The position numbers were made by a program, and so were the translations under genes. This document shows positions 11,571-23,350 of a stretch of 64,000 nucleotides of DNA, piece after piece. The notes under the pieces were generated by a model that saw nothing but the letters and a program-made list of their open reading frames with translations, ran no database searches and was not told where the DNA came from. Each line of letters begins with the position of its first letter. The stretch's first letter is position 1. This stretch comes from Cryphonectria parasitica EP155 (lineage: Eukaryota; Ascomycota; Sordariomycetes; Diaporthales; Cryphonectriaceae), in assembly GCF_011745365.1 (NCBI RefSeq), contig NW_024468909.1, forward strand, positions 5,952,001-6,016,000, written 5' to 3'.

Positions 11571-12365
11571 ACAGGTTGAAGTGTTCTGGATGCTCTCTGA
11601 CTCAGACTACAGTAGGTACTCAGACTACAGTAGGTAAAAAAGGATCTGATTTGCTGCTGAGATCAATAGATCAATAGTTGTTCAATGGGACCAAGATGAC
11701 TCCAAGAGCACTTTCGCCCAGCATCACGGATTCATCAAGGGAGGAATTTTCCTTCACCGCGTTCTGATAGTCAATCGTATGCTGAGTCAGTATAATTACT
11801 AGTGGTAATACTGTAACAACACTTGCTGCAGGTTCTCTTGCCGATAATTGAGTGCCACTACTTTCAATTGATTTCCGAGAACCATGAATTGTCGTAAGTC
11901 TATAAATTTGTCAGATGTTTCTGACAACAAACAAAGTCCAAACGAATGAGGTCTCTTGGAATAAGATCATGCAAGGTACACACAGCTGCTAATAATACCA
12001 TTTAACTTATAACGGCGTAAAGATGTTACTATGGCATTTAGCCGCCACCGGAAGATGCTCCCAGGACCCCACTGATTTCTCTAAGCCCCTCACTCATCAC
12101 GTCCACTTTGGACTCCAACTGCAGGCATCCCGGCAATAGTACCGGAGTGAGTGGCTCTACTCTTTCTTTCATGTGCGTCGTGGTGTGGATCGGGATCGGG
12201 AGAATGGCATACGAGATGTCAGGCTAATAAAGTAAAGTACCTGGAAATGATGTCTCCTGTAATACTGGACTCCTCCCCAACCCAGAGACATATTCACTTA
12301 GGCCTCTGAGCTCCTCATCCTCCTTCTCATTAGCAGTCTCTACTCCGAGACAATTTACATTCACA
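11571..12365. promoter_or_regulatory. Shared divergent promoter region
   Basis: Separates the start codons of the metallophosphoesterase (minus) and the DUF2264 gene (plus), so it should hold both promoters. It includes an exact 18-base tandem duplication near the minus-strand start and an AT-rich middle (about 11640-12010). Confidence 0.5.
11600..11635. repeat. Perfect tandem duplication of an 18-mer
   Basis: Two identical head-to-tail copies of ACTCAGACTACAGTAGGT, ending 30 bases upstream of the metallophosphoesterase start codon. It may be a recent slippage event or a duplicated promoter element. Confidence 0.9.
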
Positions 12366-14800
12366 ATGGCGACCAAGACGGGCCTGGTCATTGGATACGA
12401 CGGAGTCCATCCATTTTCCAAAGTCAACGTCTCCGACCGTGCTTCGGTCCAAGAGCTGCTCCGGACCTTGCTGGATCCCCTCGAGCCGTTCTTCTCGCCC
12501 CAGAAAGCTCGCGTGAGGGTTCCAGGCGCGACGGGCGTCCGTTTTGACCAGACAGCCTCCGAAGTCGAGGGGATCTGTCGCCCGCTCTGGGGGCTGGCGT
12601 GTCTTTTGGCCGGAAGTGGTGACTACCAGGGGACTAAGCTCTGGATCGATGGCATCAAGGCGGGAACAGACCCTGAGAACCCTGAGTACTGGGGTTTCCC
12701 GCGGGATAACGACCAGCGGATGGTGGAGATGTGCCCTCTAGGTAAGAATTATAACAAGTAAAATGCTGGTCTTCCTGTTTGCTCAAGGATGAGGTTGGTG
12801 TATGTGTGGCTGATCGCTGGAACCCACCAGGCTTTGCGCTGGCTGTTGCGCCTCAGATATGGGACTCGATGTCGGAAAAGGAGAGGACGAATGTCGAGAA
12901 CTGGCTGGGGAACTCGATCAATGAGAAGAAGTGAGGAGTTGAGCCACGACCATGACGATGATGATAGACGGATAACGAGCTAATGTTTGAGAGCAACTAG
13001 CATGCCCAATACCAACTGGCTGTGGTTTCGAGTCTTTGCCAACCTAGGGCTTAAGAAGAACGGTGGAAAGTTCTCTCAAGAACGGCTGGACAGTGACATC
13101 GAACACCTGAACACATTCTACCGAGGAGAGGGATGGTCTAACGATGGGCCCGAGCACATTCATCGTGAGTTGTCCCCCTTCCATCCGGTCATGAAGGCAC
13201 CTGGTCATCGCCTCCCAAATCCTCTCACTCACACGCACGTGCACGCACCTTTAGAGATGGACTATTACTCCTCAAGCTTTGCGATCCACTTCCTGCAGCT
13301 GCTATACGCCAACCTCGCCGGAAAGGAGGACCCAGAGCGCGCGGCCGAGTTCAAGAAGCGCGCGCAGGTGGTCGCTCTCGACCTGGCGCACTATTTCGAC
13401 CAAGAAGGCCGGGCGATCCCCTTTGGACGCAGTGTTGGATATCGCTTCGCCATGTGCTCGTTCTGGGGCGCCCTCGCATATGCTGACGTCGAGCTGCCCG
13501 CGCCTCTGACGTGGGGGATGGTCAAGGGGATTGTGCTGCGCCATCTGCGCTGGTGGCAGACGCAGCCTAACATCTGGGGCTCGTCTGGGACGCTGACCAT
13601 TGGGTACTCGTATCCTAATATGTATATGGCTGAGAACTACAATAGCCCGGGCAGTCCTGTGAGTCTTCAATGCGTGCTGGGTTTTTGTCTTTTCTTCTTC
13701 TTCTTTCTTTCTTCTTTCTGCGTCTTTTTGTTCTCTGGTCTCATTTTGCTAATACGTTCTCCCTCTTCAGTACTGGGCTTGTCTGGCTTTTATCTGCCTC
13801 GCTGTACCCGACACACACCCGTTCTGGACTTCTAAAGAGGAGTCCCAATGGGATGTCATCCCAAAGATAAGATCACTGAAACAGCCTGGCCATATTATGA
13901 CGTGAGTCTGGACTTGTGCTTAGACCATGGTTAATATTCACTTATACCAACACCTTTGGCAGGAATATTGGCGGACACTGCATGCTCTTGTCATCAGGCC
14001 AGGCATGTGGCTATCCCATGAAAGGCACCCACGCCAAATACGGATGTTTTGCCTACAGCAGCGCATACGGCTACTCAGCGCCCCCAGGACTCTTCACACT
14101 GGAGCAGTACGCCCTGGCCTCCCAGCTCGGTTTGTCCGACGACGGGGGCGAGTACTGGAAGACCCGCAGGGTGTCAGAGTACGCCGCCATCGAGACCCGC
14201 GGCGACGACGACGACGACGGCAACAAGCCCGTGCTGGTGTCAGTCTGGCGGCCCTTTGCAGACGTCAAGATCAAGACGTACCTGATACCGACCGAGGAGT
14301 CCCACCCCAACTGGCACCTCCGCGCGCACCACATCGAGGCCGGGCGCGAGGTCATGACAGCCGACGGGTCGTTTGCCATCTGTAACGAGCGGCAGCCCGA
14401 CGGGAGGTTTCTGGATCTGTACGACGCGGCGCAGGGCCAAGGGACGCAGCCGAAGCTGATTGGGAACTACGACCTGAACACCCCCGAGGCGTGGACGGCT
14501 GGCGCGAGGGGTGCCTTTGCCGTGTCCAAGGGCGCGGTGGGCATCAGGGCGCTGGAAGGAGAGCGCACGGGGAGGCAGGCGACGCTGGTCAATGCCGACC
14601 CGAACTCGAACCTGGTGGATAGTCGCACCGTCATCCCGACGCTGCAGCACACAATCAGGGCCGGGACCGCGGTGTGGTACGTCTCGGCTGTTTATGCCAA
14701 ACCTTCGGCTCAGGGGGTCAAGAAGGAGACGTACCTGGACGGGTGGGAGAGGCCGCCTGCTGTTCCACGCTGGCTAGAAGAGGAGATAGGTCAGAATTAA
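12366..14800 (+). CDS. DUF2264 family protein
   Basis: Six exons (12366-12741, 12831-12930, 13001-13164, 13255-13658, 13771-13901, 13963-14800) give 670 residues in one frame; all five introns are GT-AG, 61-112 bases long. DUF2264 hallmarks include [65 protein letters not shown] and [18 protein letters not shown]. The first half is expected to form an alpha/alpha barrel like those of glycoside hydrolases and lyases; the second half is beta-rich. The biochemical role is not established, but carbohydrate processing is plausible. There is no signal peptide, so it is intracellular. The next gene downstream on the same strand is a sugar-type transporter, which fits a sugar-use role (inference). 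Confidence 0.92.
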
Positions 14801-15786
14801 GCTGTGCGAGGGCGGCCAGTCTCTCTCTCTCTGTCTCTCTATTTCTTTTGATGTCTTTCTCTGTGCAGGATCTTGTGAGATTTCTTGCAGCCAAGTAGAT
14901 CTGGCAGTCAATGAACAGGGATCTTCGAGACATCGTAACGCAAGGACTCGGACTCGTAAAAACTTTGTGTGCCCGTGAGAGAGTAGTGGTCTGGTCATCA
15001 GGAGTCAGGAGATATCAACGACCCGAGAAGGAGAGATGAAAGAGGGCAAGAATACGCGTGAGATAACAGGAGATGAAGGCGCACGTGAGAGCTCGCCCGT
15101 AACAGAAGAAGAAGCAATTTCAAGTCTTCAGTGCGCCCATGTGTGGCCAAAGACGAAGAAGGCTTTTCTTGGACTCTCGAGTGTAAGTTCTATAGTAGAC
15201 AAGATTTGTCTTTGTAATGCGGCGGATAGCAACATGTTCGAAAGGCCTGCTACGCGTAGTTTTCCCAAGATGTACGTCTCTATTAGTATCTCTCAGGCGT
15301 CAATGATTTGCATAGCCGCCGGTATCTCCATGGTGAATGAGGAAAGACCTGGGGAGAATGATCCAGAATGATGGAGAGAAGATATTGCCGTGAGAGGCTG
15401 ACTACTGTTACCCCGTACGCCCGTGACTGGTCAAATACTGGCGAAGTAAATTGTACTACACAAGGCTCCTCAAACTAGTGCATCCCCGGAAGAATACGCG
15501 CATGTCCCCTGTGTACCAACATGTTGGGGTGCATCATCGATCCCTTATGAATGAGGTCTTTTGTGAGCTCATTTCATCAAGATGATCTCATGCCTAAGCA
15601 ATGTGGTGTGCCGTTGGATCGCCACGAGCGAAGTATCATTTTATATCTATATAGTCTTTGATCCGCCTTGATCGTTGATCTCTTGCTTGGGTGTTTGTGT
15701 TAGAACAAGGCCTCGAAATAGACCTTTCTCCCTTTCTAATCTCTTTCATTCCTCTAACACTCTTTACAGATCTCCGCTCCGTCATC
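14801..15786. other. Intergenic region before the MFS transporter
   Basis: Contains a TC dinucleotide run at about 14819-14841 in the 3' UTR of the DUF2264 gene, then the transporter promoter. No gene seen. Confidence 0.5.
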
Positions 15787-18642
15787 ATGGGTAGATTGTT
15801 CGCGAACTTTCTCTCGCGTGTTGTTCACAATGATGCTATGCAGACAGAGTATGTCTCTCTCCTCGACTTTATATTGTTGAGACTATGGACTGAGGATATG
15901 TTGATAGTCCCCTCGAGGTCTACGGATGGCGAGTCATCACATTGTCATGTTCAGGCAAGTCCAAGTGCATCGTCAACTTCTTTCGGCACCCTCTCAGCCT
16001 CGTCGGTACTGATGATGTCTTCTGACTCTACGTATTTTAGCCTGGTATGACCACCATAATTCGGCCTGGAACCATGTAGTTTTAAGCTGATACAAAGCTC
16101 CGATGAAAGCTTTGGCGGGATGCTCTTCGGCTGGGAGTAAGTACACACCCGACGCCGCCGCCGCCGCCGAACAAAACATGCTAAGCTAGACGGGTCTCCA
16201 GTATCGGTGCGATCAGCGGAATCCTCGAATACGCTCGATTTGAGAGGTAAGTATACCATGCTCCAATGCCTAGCGAGGTGTGTCCGGACTAACTGAACCA
16301 TCAAGAGACTACCACTACAACGACACGCAGAACCCTTTGCTCAGCGAGAACAGTAAGTCCCCTCTAGCGGTCCAGGGCGGGACAAACAATATCTAACAAC
16401 GTTGTTTCGCCAGTCGTATCGACCCTCCAGGCAGGCTGTTTCTTCGCGAGCCTATTCGTGAGTAGATCTCTCTCTTCCGAGCCCCCTCTCCTCCCCTCAA
16501 ATTCCACTCGCCGGGAAGCTCGACATACCAACACGGCTGTATACAGGCATCCCTCCTCGCGGACAAGTTCGGTCGAAAGTGGCCCCTCGTCGGCGCAGGC
16601 TTCCTGACCTGTATCGGCGTTGCCCTCCAGGCCGGCTCCAGCGGCTCGCTTCCCTGCATGTACGTGGGTCGCCTGGTTGCGGGCTTCGGAATGGGGGCCG
16701 CGTCCATGTTGACGCCGTTGTATGTCTCGGAGTGTGCGCCAAGAGCCATTCGGGGTGGGCTCACTGGTAGGTCTCTGACGTTTGTTGAGGGCGCAACCGC
16801 TGTTGCTGTTGCTGATTGTTGTTGATCCATGGGCCAGGTTTCTACCAACTGTTCATCGTCACTGGCACTGGGATATCCTTCTGGTCAGTAAAGAAAATGG
16901 TCCTTTGAACTGAAGTATGGCTGACATAGGAGGCCCAGGATCAATTATGGAATGTCGGAAAACAACAGCACCGCTGCTGTGTACCAAATTCCATTATCTT
17001 TACAGGCGGTTCCGGCTGTGTGAGTGCTAACTTCTCAACGATTGCATCGTTGTCGTGAAGGCAACTGACAGAATGCGCAGGTTCCTCTCTTTTTCAATGA
17101 TCCTATGCCCCGAGAGGTAGGTGTCCATCAGTATTGGAAGCTTTATAGAAGACAGCACGTCTATCAGGAATATGCTTACGACGAGCAGTCCACGTTGGTG
17201 CGCCCGGAACGGCCAGTGGGAAGATGCGGCCCGGATCCTGTCTGAGCTGTCGAAGTGAGCACCAACTCGCAGGGTGGTGACAAGTCCTGTCGCTGATTAT
17301 GTCCTAGTCTGCCGTCCGATCACGAGTACATCACAGGCGAGCTCCAAGACATGGCAGACCAGCTCGAAATGGAGAGCCGACTTGTTGATGGAGCAACCTC
17401 ATGGACACTGCTGAAGGAGATGTGGTTGATCCCTGGGAACCGGAAGCGAGCGCTCATCTCCATCGGACTGATGGTCTGTCAGCAGATCACCGGGACAAAC
17501 ACCCTCGTGAGCTCCTTGCTGCCGGTGATACTTCTTTGCTAGTATTCCGAGGTGAAGAATAAGCACTGACACTCGTGTGCAAAAGAATTATTACGCGCCA
17601 CAGATCTTCGAGGACATGGGCCTTCCGACTACCAGAGCCCAGCTCTTTGCTACTGGTATCTATGGCGTCGTAAGTTTTTGCCCAGCTCTGACATCGCCCA
17701 TCTGGAGGAACTAATGTTGTTGGTGTGCATAGATGAAGATGGTCTCCTCTCTGGCCTTTCTGCTCTTCGCAGCCGACAGCCTGGGCCGCCGCAAGAGTCT
17801 GCTGATATCCAGCGTCGGGCAGGCGGTGACACTGTACATGATTGGGATATATGAGAAGATTTATCCAGACAACAGGGAATCTGTGAGTTTGAATATATGA
17901 AGAAAGAGAGAAAGAAAGAAGACACAACCGTCACCCGGTTATTGTGTTGAGTCTATACAGCTAACGACCGTCGGACAGATTCCCCCGCTAGGCTACGTTG
18001 CGATCGTCTGTGTCTACCTATACGTCTGGTGAGCAACATCGAACGCGTGTGCAGGCTTATTAGAAAAGAAAAACAGAAGAAGGGCTGACAGACGTGACAG
18101 TTTCTTCCAGTTCGGATGGGGCCCATGCTGCTGGATCTACGTCTCCGAGATCCCAACTGCGCGGCTTCGTACCCTCAATGTCGCCATCGCGGCGGCGACG
18201 CAATGGTTGATCAATTTCCTCATCGCTCGGTCGACGCTGACAATGATGAACTCGTTGGGTTTTGTACGTCTCGCTCTCCTACATCCGCTGCGACCGCGAA
18301 ACGACCAACTGACTTATTTCCACCATGTAGGCAATTTGGATCCTTTTTGGCACGTTCTGCGCCCTCACGTTTTTCTTTGCCTACTTCCTGATACCCGAGA
18401 CGAAAGGTATGAGCCTGGAAAAGATGGATGAGCTGTTCAGTATCACGGAAGACCTATTGCGGATCATGGATGAAAATCAGAGAGAGCGTGCTGAGAGCAG
18501 GACAACAGCAGCTCAGCAGAATGCTACGTGGATGGGCAGTCTGTACACGAGTGCGTCAAGGATGCCGACATTCATGGAGACGCCAGAGAAGAGATATACC
18601 GGATCGTCGCGGTCGCCAGATGAGCCAATCTATAGGTTGTAA
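15787..18642 (+). CDS. MFS transporter, sugar/quinate permease type, about 17 exons
   Basis: A 12-helix proton-coupled permease, about 560 residues. Exons: 15787-15848, 15908-15958, 16110-16136, 16202-16246, 16306-16352, 16414-16457, 16547-16766, 16838-16883, 16939-17019, 17081-17116, 17189-17254, 17308-17506, 17586-17669, 17733-17882, 17979-18028, 18101-18263, 18331-18642. Family motifs are [24 protein letters not shown] (motif A), [54 protein letters not shown] and [15 protein letters not shown]. The boundary of exons 2/3 is the weak point: the phase requires a poor GT donor at 15959, although a GC-type site AG|GCAAGT lies at 15955. The C-terminal tail after 18440 is hydrophilic. The substrate cannot be told from sequence. 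Confidence 0.9.
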
Positions 18643-19017
18643 TGCTGCTGTATTATTGAGGACGCTGGCGCATGCTGCATTTTAATGGTGAAAGGTCCTA
18701 GGGACGATTCCAAGGGATGGTGGGAGGACCGGATCGCGCTTCTGAGACGTTGACGGTTGTGACAAGGGTTCATATTGCCAAGTGCAGACACACTAATTAA
18801 TAATATATCTTCTGAGAAATGCATGTGTCATATCACCGATGTGCAGATGTTGAATTGGAAGCACAGCTCAGCCGTTCCTGCGTTGATGCGGTGATGCTTT
18901 CAGTCTATTGTCGGTGTGCACCGATACTTTGCTTTTTCCCTTCCCGAACGCCGTACTGAATGCACCATGACTTTGCCCAGGTTGTTCGCATCTCTCGGAT
19001 ACCTTTGCACACGGACT
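18643..19017. other. Convergent 3' region
   Basis: About 375 bases between the 3' ends of the transporter and phosphoserine aminotransferase. Nothing else is seen. Confidence 0.5.
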
Positions 19018-20443
19018 TCATGCCGTCGCAAATTTGTTGATGAAAGAAGCCAATTTTTCGGCTCCTTCTAGGGCAATAGAGTTGTAGTTGCTGGCGCGGA
19101 TACCACCAACGCTTCTGTGGCCCTTGAGGCCGGTGAGTCCCAAGTCAGTTGACTGCTTGAGGAATGCCTTCTCAGCCTCGTCAATATTACCTCCCTGCAG
19201 CGCCTGCGTCAGCAAACATGATGACGTCGGTGTCGTGTGATAACCGGGCTCGGTATCTTTCTCACCTTGGTCACGCGAAAGCAGATGTTCATCCTGGACC
19301 GGGCAGATTTGTCAGGCACGATCTTGTATGCTCCAGGGTGTGCTTCGAGCGCTGCATAGATCAGCTGAGCCTTCTTGTTAGCGACTGCCTCCTGCCCGTC
19401 AACCTTGTCAGGGAAAGTAGCCAGGAGTTTCTTCAGTACTGAGCCGGCGATGTACACACTGCGAGCTGTTAGTCTAAGGGTTCATTATGGATTAGGTTTG
19501 TGGCGTGGGGGAACACAGCATACTCGAAGATGCTCAGCGTGTTGTACAGGCTGTTGTTCTTGGCAATCGTCTCGTAGGACAGCACTACTGGCCCGATGGG
19601 AAGCCCAAGCTTCCGCAGCAGAGCTGGCGCTGGCTGTGGCACCGCAGGAGGCAGGAAATCCTTCTTGACGATGGCAACGGTAATTCCAGTGGATCCGAGG
19701 TTCTTCTGCGCGCCGAAAAAGATCAAGGAGTAATTCTTGACCGGGATCCTCCTCGACAGGATGTTGGAGGACATGTCAGCCACAACGATGGGACCAGTCC
19801 CGTCAGCCTTGGCCGCCAGGATCTCTGGGAAGTTGGGCATCTCAACGCCATCAACAGTCTCATTGTCGCAGTAGTACACCATGGCTGCGTCGGGGGACAA
19901 CTTCCAGGTGTTCTGGTCGGGGATCTTGCCGAATTTGCCATCATTGATGGTCCGAGCATCGCAGACCAGGTTGACATGCTCTGGGCCCAGCAGCCTCTGC
20001 GCCTCCTGGTACGCCTTCAACGACCAGCTGCCGGTGACGATATAGTCCAGCTTCAGCCCGCCGACAGCATTGGCCAGCTCCTTCTCTAACAATTCAGCCT
20101 GGCAGTCCTTCTCGTCGACCCCATTCGCAGCGAGGATCTCAGCCTTCTTCCGGGTGACCCAGGCGCCGACCATGTTGTACACGGTAGCGGAGAACTCGCC
20201 ACTGCCACCGCCCTGCATGAACAGGATCTCGTACTCATCGCTGGGTATGTCAAGGTAGGTGGCCAAGTCGGCCTTGGCGTTGTTAATGATATCAGTGGCG
20301 AGCTGAGAGCGATGAGAGTGCTCCGCGATGCCGAGGCCCGTACCATTGTAGTCGAGGAGTGCTTGGGAGGCCTGCTGCAGGACATCCGTCGGCAGCAAGG
20401 CAGGGCCGGCGCCGAAATACGTGATCTCTTCGCGGGTGGGCAT
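19018..20443 (-). CDS. SER1: Phosphoserine aminotransferase
   Basis: Converts 3-phosphohydroxypyruvate and glutamate to O-phosphoserine in cytosolic serine synthesis; class V PLP aminotransferase. Three exons in reading order (20443-19524, 19458-19266, 19194-19018) give 429 residues. Motifs are FGAGPALLPTDVL at the N-terminus, FMQGGGSGEFSA, VVADMSSNILSR and FFGAQKNLG, in which Lys247 is the PLP Schiff-base lysine. The C-terminus ends with GLKGHRSVGGIRASNYN. The third exon could instead begin 9 bases earlier (in-phase AG at 19205), adding three residues; the shorter form matches the family better. A G-run (about 13 bases) lies near 20483-20495, just upstream of the start codon. Confidence 0.95.
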
Positions 20444-21850
20444 GTTTCTTTTTCTGGTTTCTTCTTCGGGTCGCGGAAGCCCGGGGGGGGGGGGGAGTGT
20501 GTTGAAAGAACAAGGGCGACTCGGTGGTGATATGGTGGCTAACAGTTGAGAATCACGCAACGCAACAGGTAGAGGGACAAGTCAACGCTGGATGAAGAAG
20601 GTTGTCTCGAATCTCTGTCTGTCTTCCCTCAAGATGTTTCAATGCGAAGAATTGTTGAGAGGAGATGATGACCTGTGTGTCATCCTGGACTAAGAATTAT
20701 TTGCCCGGTGTCGGCAAGCTTTTTCCCATCCCTCCCTTTTGGACCTTTTCATGACGTGAGTCAAAGCTTGGGAGCTAGCTGCGAACCGGGAGGGGCAGGA
20801 GGGGTCCTCAAGGTTTCCCCAGATCTGCAGCTGCAGGACCCCCACCCGATGGCGGCGGTTGTATAAGCCAGCGGTAGAAATTGGGGGTACTAAGTATATC
20901 TACCCGCTGCCCCTCAGGCGTACACACTATAATGGTGGTACCACGGACGGCTCAAGATACCTGAGTACATCCTTACGCACCGGGTGCTGCCACGGCCACG
21001 GCGAGAGTACTGTAGTAGGTACCCAAGTACTTCACTGCAATACCATAGTACTGGGGTCTGGCATTAGGGCAAGGCGATAGGTGCTACAAGGCGAGTAAAG
21101 TGTGACACTCCTCCCACCCATTGTTTATAGGTATATCATACTGTAGTAAGCACCAGAATTGTAAGGGCTTGTCTTGTTTGCTTTACAGGTCTTTGAAAGG
21201 CATACTAACTGACACCACCCACTGCAGTTTAGAAGGTGGGGCCTTCCCATCCACTGGGACGTTAGGGGACCAGTCTCTGCTGAGGCGGGGATCCTTACCT
21301 GACTTCCAGGCGTTGGGGCTCAACCATTCCCGCAAAACTTGCCCGGATTACTTTGGATGCATCACGGCTAGACGGAACTGCAGAAGAATGACCGGCAGAC
21401 GAGACAAGCTCCAGTTAGCCTCAAACACTCTTCTCCCGTGAGTTGCAGAAGCTAGAGCTGTCACTCCTGGAATACAGCCGAGGCAGCGCCAGCAGGGAGG
21501 CAGCCGCTGGGAATTTGAACCCGTATTTTCTTTTTCCTTTCCTCCCTCGTCTGAAGGGTTCGCTCGATCTGGGAACGGGCCAGCATTCCGAGGTCAACCA
21601 ACACCCGCACACACATACACGCGACAACATCGACATCTGACGAGGCAACGTACCATGTTGCGCTGTTCCTGGCCGCTCCTGAGCTGAAGCCGGATTGGAT
21701 CTTGAGTCTCGCTCGGTCTGGAATCGGTCTGGATCCTGTCTCGTCTCGGGGGTTCTGGGTGGCACAGAGCTGAGCATTGGAAGAAGGACAGCGGTTTCCC
21801 CAAGCCCAGGCGTGGTGGTTGCACTGCGTCTTTCTTTGTGGTAGGTCCCA
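20444..21850. other. Upstream region of phosphoserine aminotransferase
   Basis: Holds the promoter of the minus-strand gene, with a homopolymeric G-run near 20483-20495 and one copy of the TACCATRGTA motif at 21041. No convincing ORF is seen. Confidence 0.5.
21041..21050 (+). repeat. TACCATRGTA motif, copy 1
   Basis: Exact TACCATAGTA, followed by C as in the extended form. It lies in a stretch dense in GTAC/TAC words, about 600 bases upstream of phosphoserine aminotransferase. Confidence 0.6.
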
Positions 21851-22228
21851 ATGTCTACTCCAGGGCCTGCGTCAGATGCGGCGTTCGAGGCGGCCGTCAA
21901 CGTTGCAGATGAGATCGAAGTCGCGCTGGACAGCACGCCGGGGCCCGACGATGATCTAGAACTCGACCCCCTGGACCGTCCAAGCCCCAGCGACTCGCAG
22001 CAGGACCGAGTTCAGGAATCTCCAGAGGTGCAGGCGCAGCTGCAGTCACAGCCTGAGCAAACATCCGAGAAAGACAAGACCAGAAAGAAGAACGGAGACG
22101 GAGATGGCGACCGAGATGCTAGCGCTGGGGTCGTTAATGGGCGCGGGCGGCGTTCGCGAAGCAATTCTGAAAGCGAGAAGAGCCACGGTACGTCTATTGT
22201 CTTTTTAGGTTTCCTTCATCTCTCGTGA
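21851..22228 (+). CDS. Doubtful small acidic ORF, possibly the first exon of an unrecognised gene
   Basis: 125 residues beginning MSTPGPASDAAFEAAVNVAD, then an acidic Pro/Asp/Ser-rich and a basic Ser/Arg-rich stretch (RGRRSRSNSESEKSHG). Composition is like a disordered nuclear protein. A good donor (G|GTACGT at 22188) suggests that coding could continue in a later exon, but I found no acceptor and exon that extends it convincingly, and it does not join in frame to the SDR-like gene downstream. Treat as hypothetical. Confidence 0.3.
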   Translation: MSTPGPASDAAFEAAVNVADEIEVALDSTPGPDDDLELDPLDRPSPSDSQQDRVQESPEVQAQLQSQPEQTSEKDKTRKKNGDGDGDRDASAGVVNGRGRRSRSNSESEKSHGTSIVFLGFLHLS

Positions 22229-23350
22229 TGTCGATCTTTTGAAATGAGCCTCCCATGTTGTCTGCAATCTCAACCTCTCTCCTTCCTCTGTACGAACATC
22301 CCATTTTACCCGGCCACTCTTCACAGACACAGCGGAGTGCCAAGTTTCCTCGTCCTGCTCTTGGATGGTGCAGATCGTGGGAGCGAGCGAGCGAGCGCAT
22401 AACCAAGCTCTTTCTGGAAGAATACCGAAAGAGATAGAGAGAGTCTCCGAAAAGGGGCGCTTTCAAGCTCACCTGTGCTGGGCCTTTGCATTCGGCCGTC
22501 CTTGACCGGCAGCTGTGAAGCTCGCGATTTGTCGACAATGACGACCGTGATGTTAGGCAATGCATTTTGGCTTCCGGGAGCCGGATGATCAACTGCCGTG
22601 ACTGATCGGTTCGATCAGGCATTGTAAATGCACCATGTCACCCTGGCCAAAGTTCGACAGGGACAATGGCATGTCGATGTCGACACACCCTCGCATTGCA
22701 GAAATTACACCCAGATTGAGAGTCATGCGGCCTCGCGAGCACGACTAGCAAGCAGCATGCTCTATGCATTATTCACCCGCCCTCATCAGCCACCAGGTCG
22801 ACGAGGCGTGCGGGTCCGCTTAGGACGAGGTGGTGCGACTCTGCCAATTTTTCCATATCACCCCTGACATATATTCCTGGCGCAAGCAGCGATCAGCAGT
22901 CCGTGATCTCGCCTCCCTCCCTTGAGACCACCAACTCGAACGTTTACCTGCAGCTCGCCCTGGGCACCACGATCACCTGTCATGTTTGCTCCCAACCTTC
23001 ACGTCCTTGCGAGACGGAGACCCAAGTTTGCATCTAGCATCACCCTGTCAAACTGTTCCACAGGCCCCCAGGACCACGGAAGAAGAAGTAACGGCAGCCT
23101 GGCTATAGCCTTTGTTGCTGTCGTTCATCCGGAATCCATGCCGCTTCATTTTGCCTTGTGTTTGTGTTTGTGTTTGCACGGCTGCTGTCATGTTGTGTGA
23201 TCATCCCGTGAGCACCTTCGGTTCTGGTTGCGCTTGAATTGACGCGGCCATCAGCTGTTTCGCGGTCTTATATTGTTGACGCACATAGTCCCTTGTCTTT
23301 TCTTTTGTCATGCGTACCATTCCTCAAGAGTCTTCGTTTAACTCAAGGAC
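22229..23350. other. Intergenic region upstream of the SDR-like gene
   Basis: Contains a short GAGC tetranucleotide run at about 22381-22397. No recognisable protein. Confidence 0.45.
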
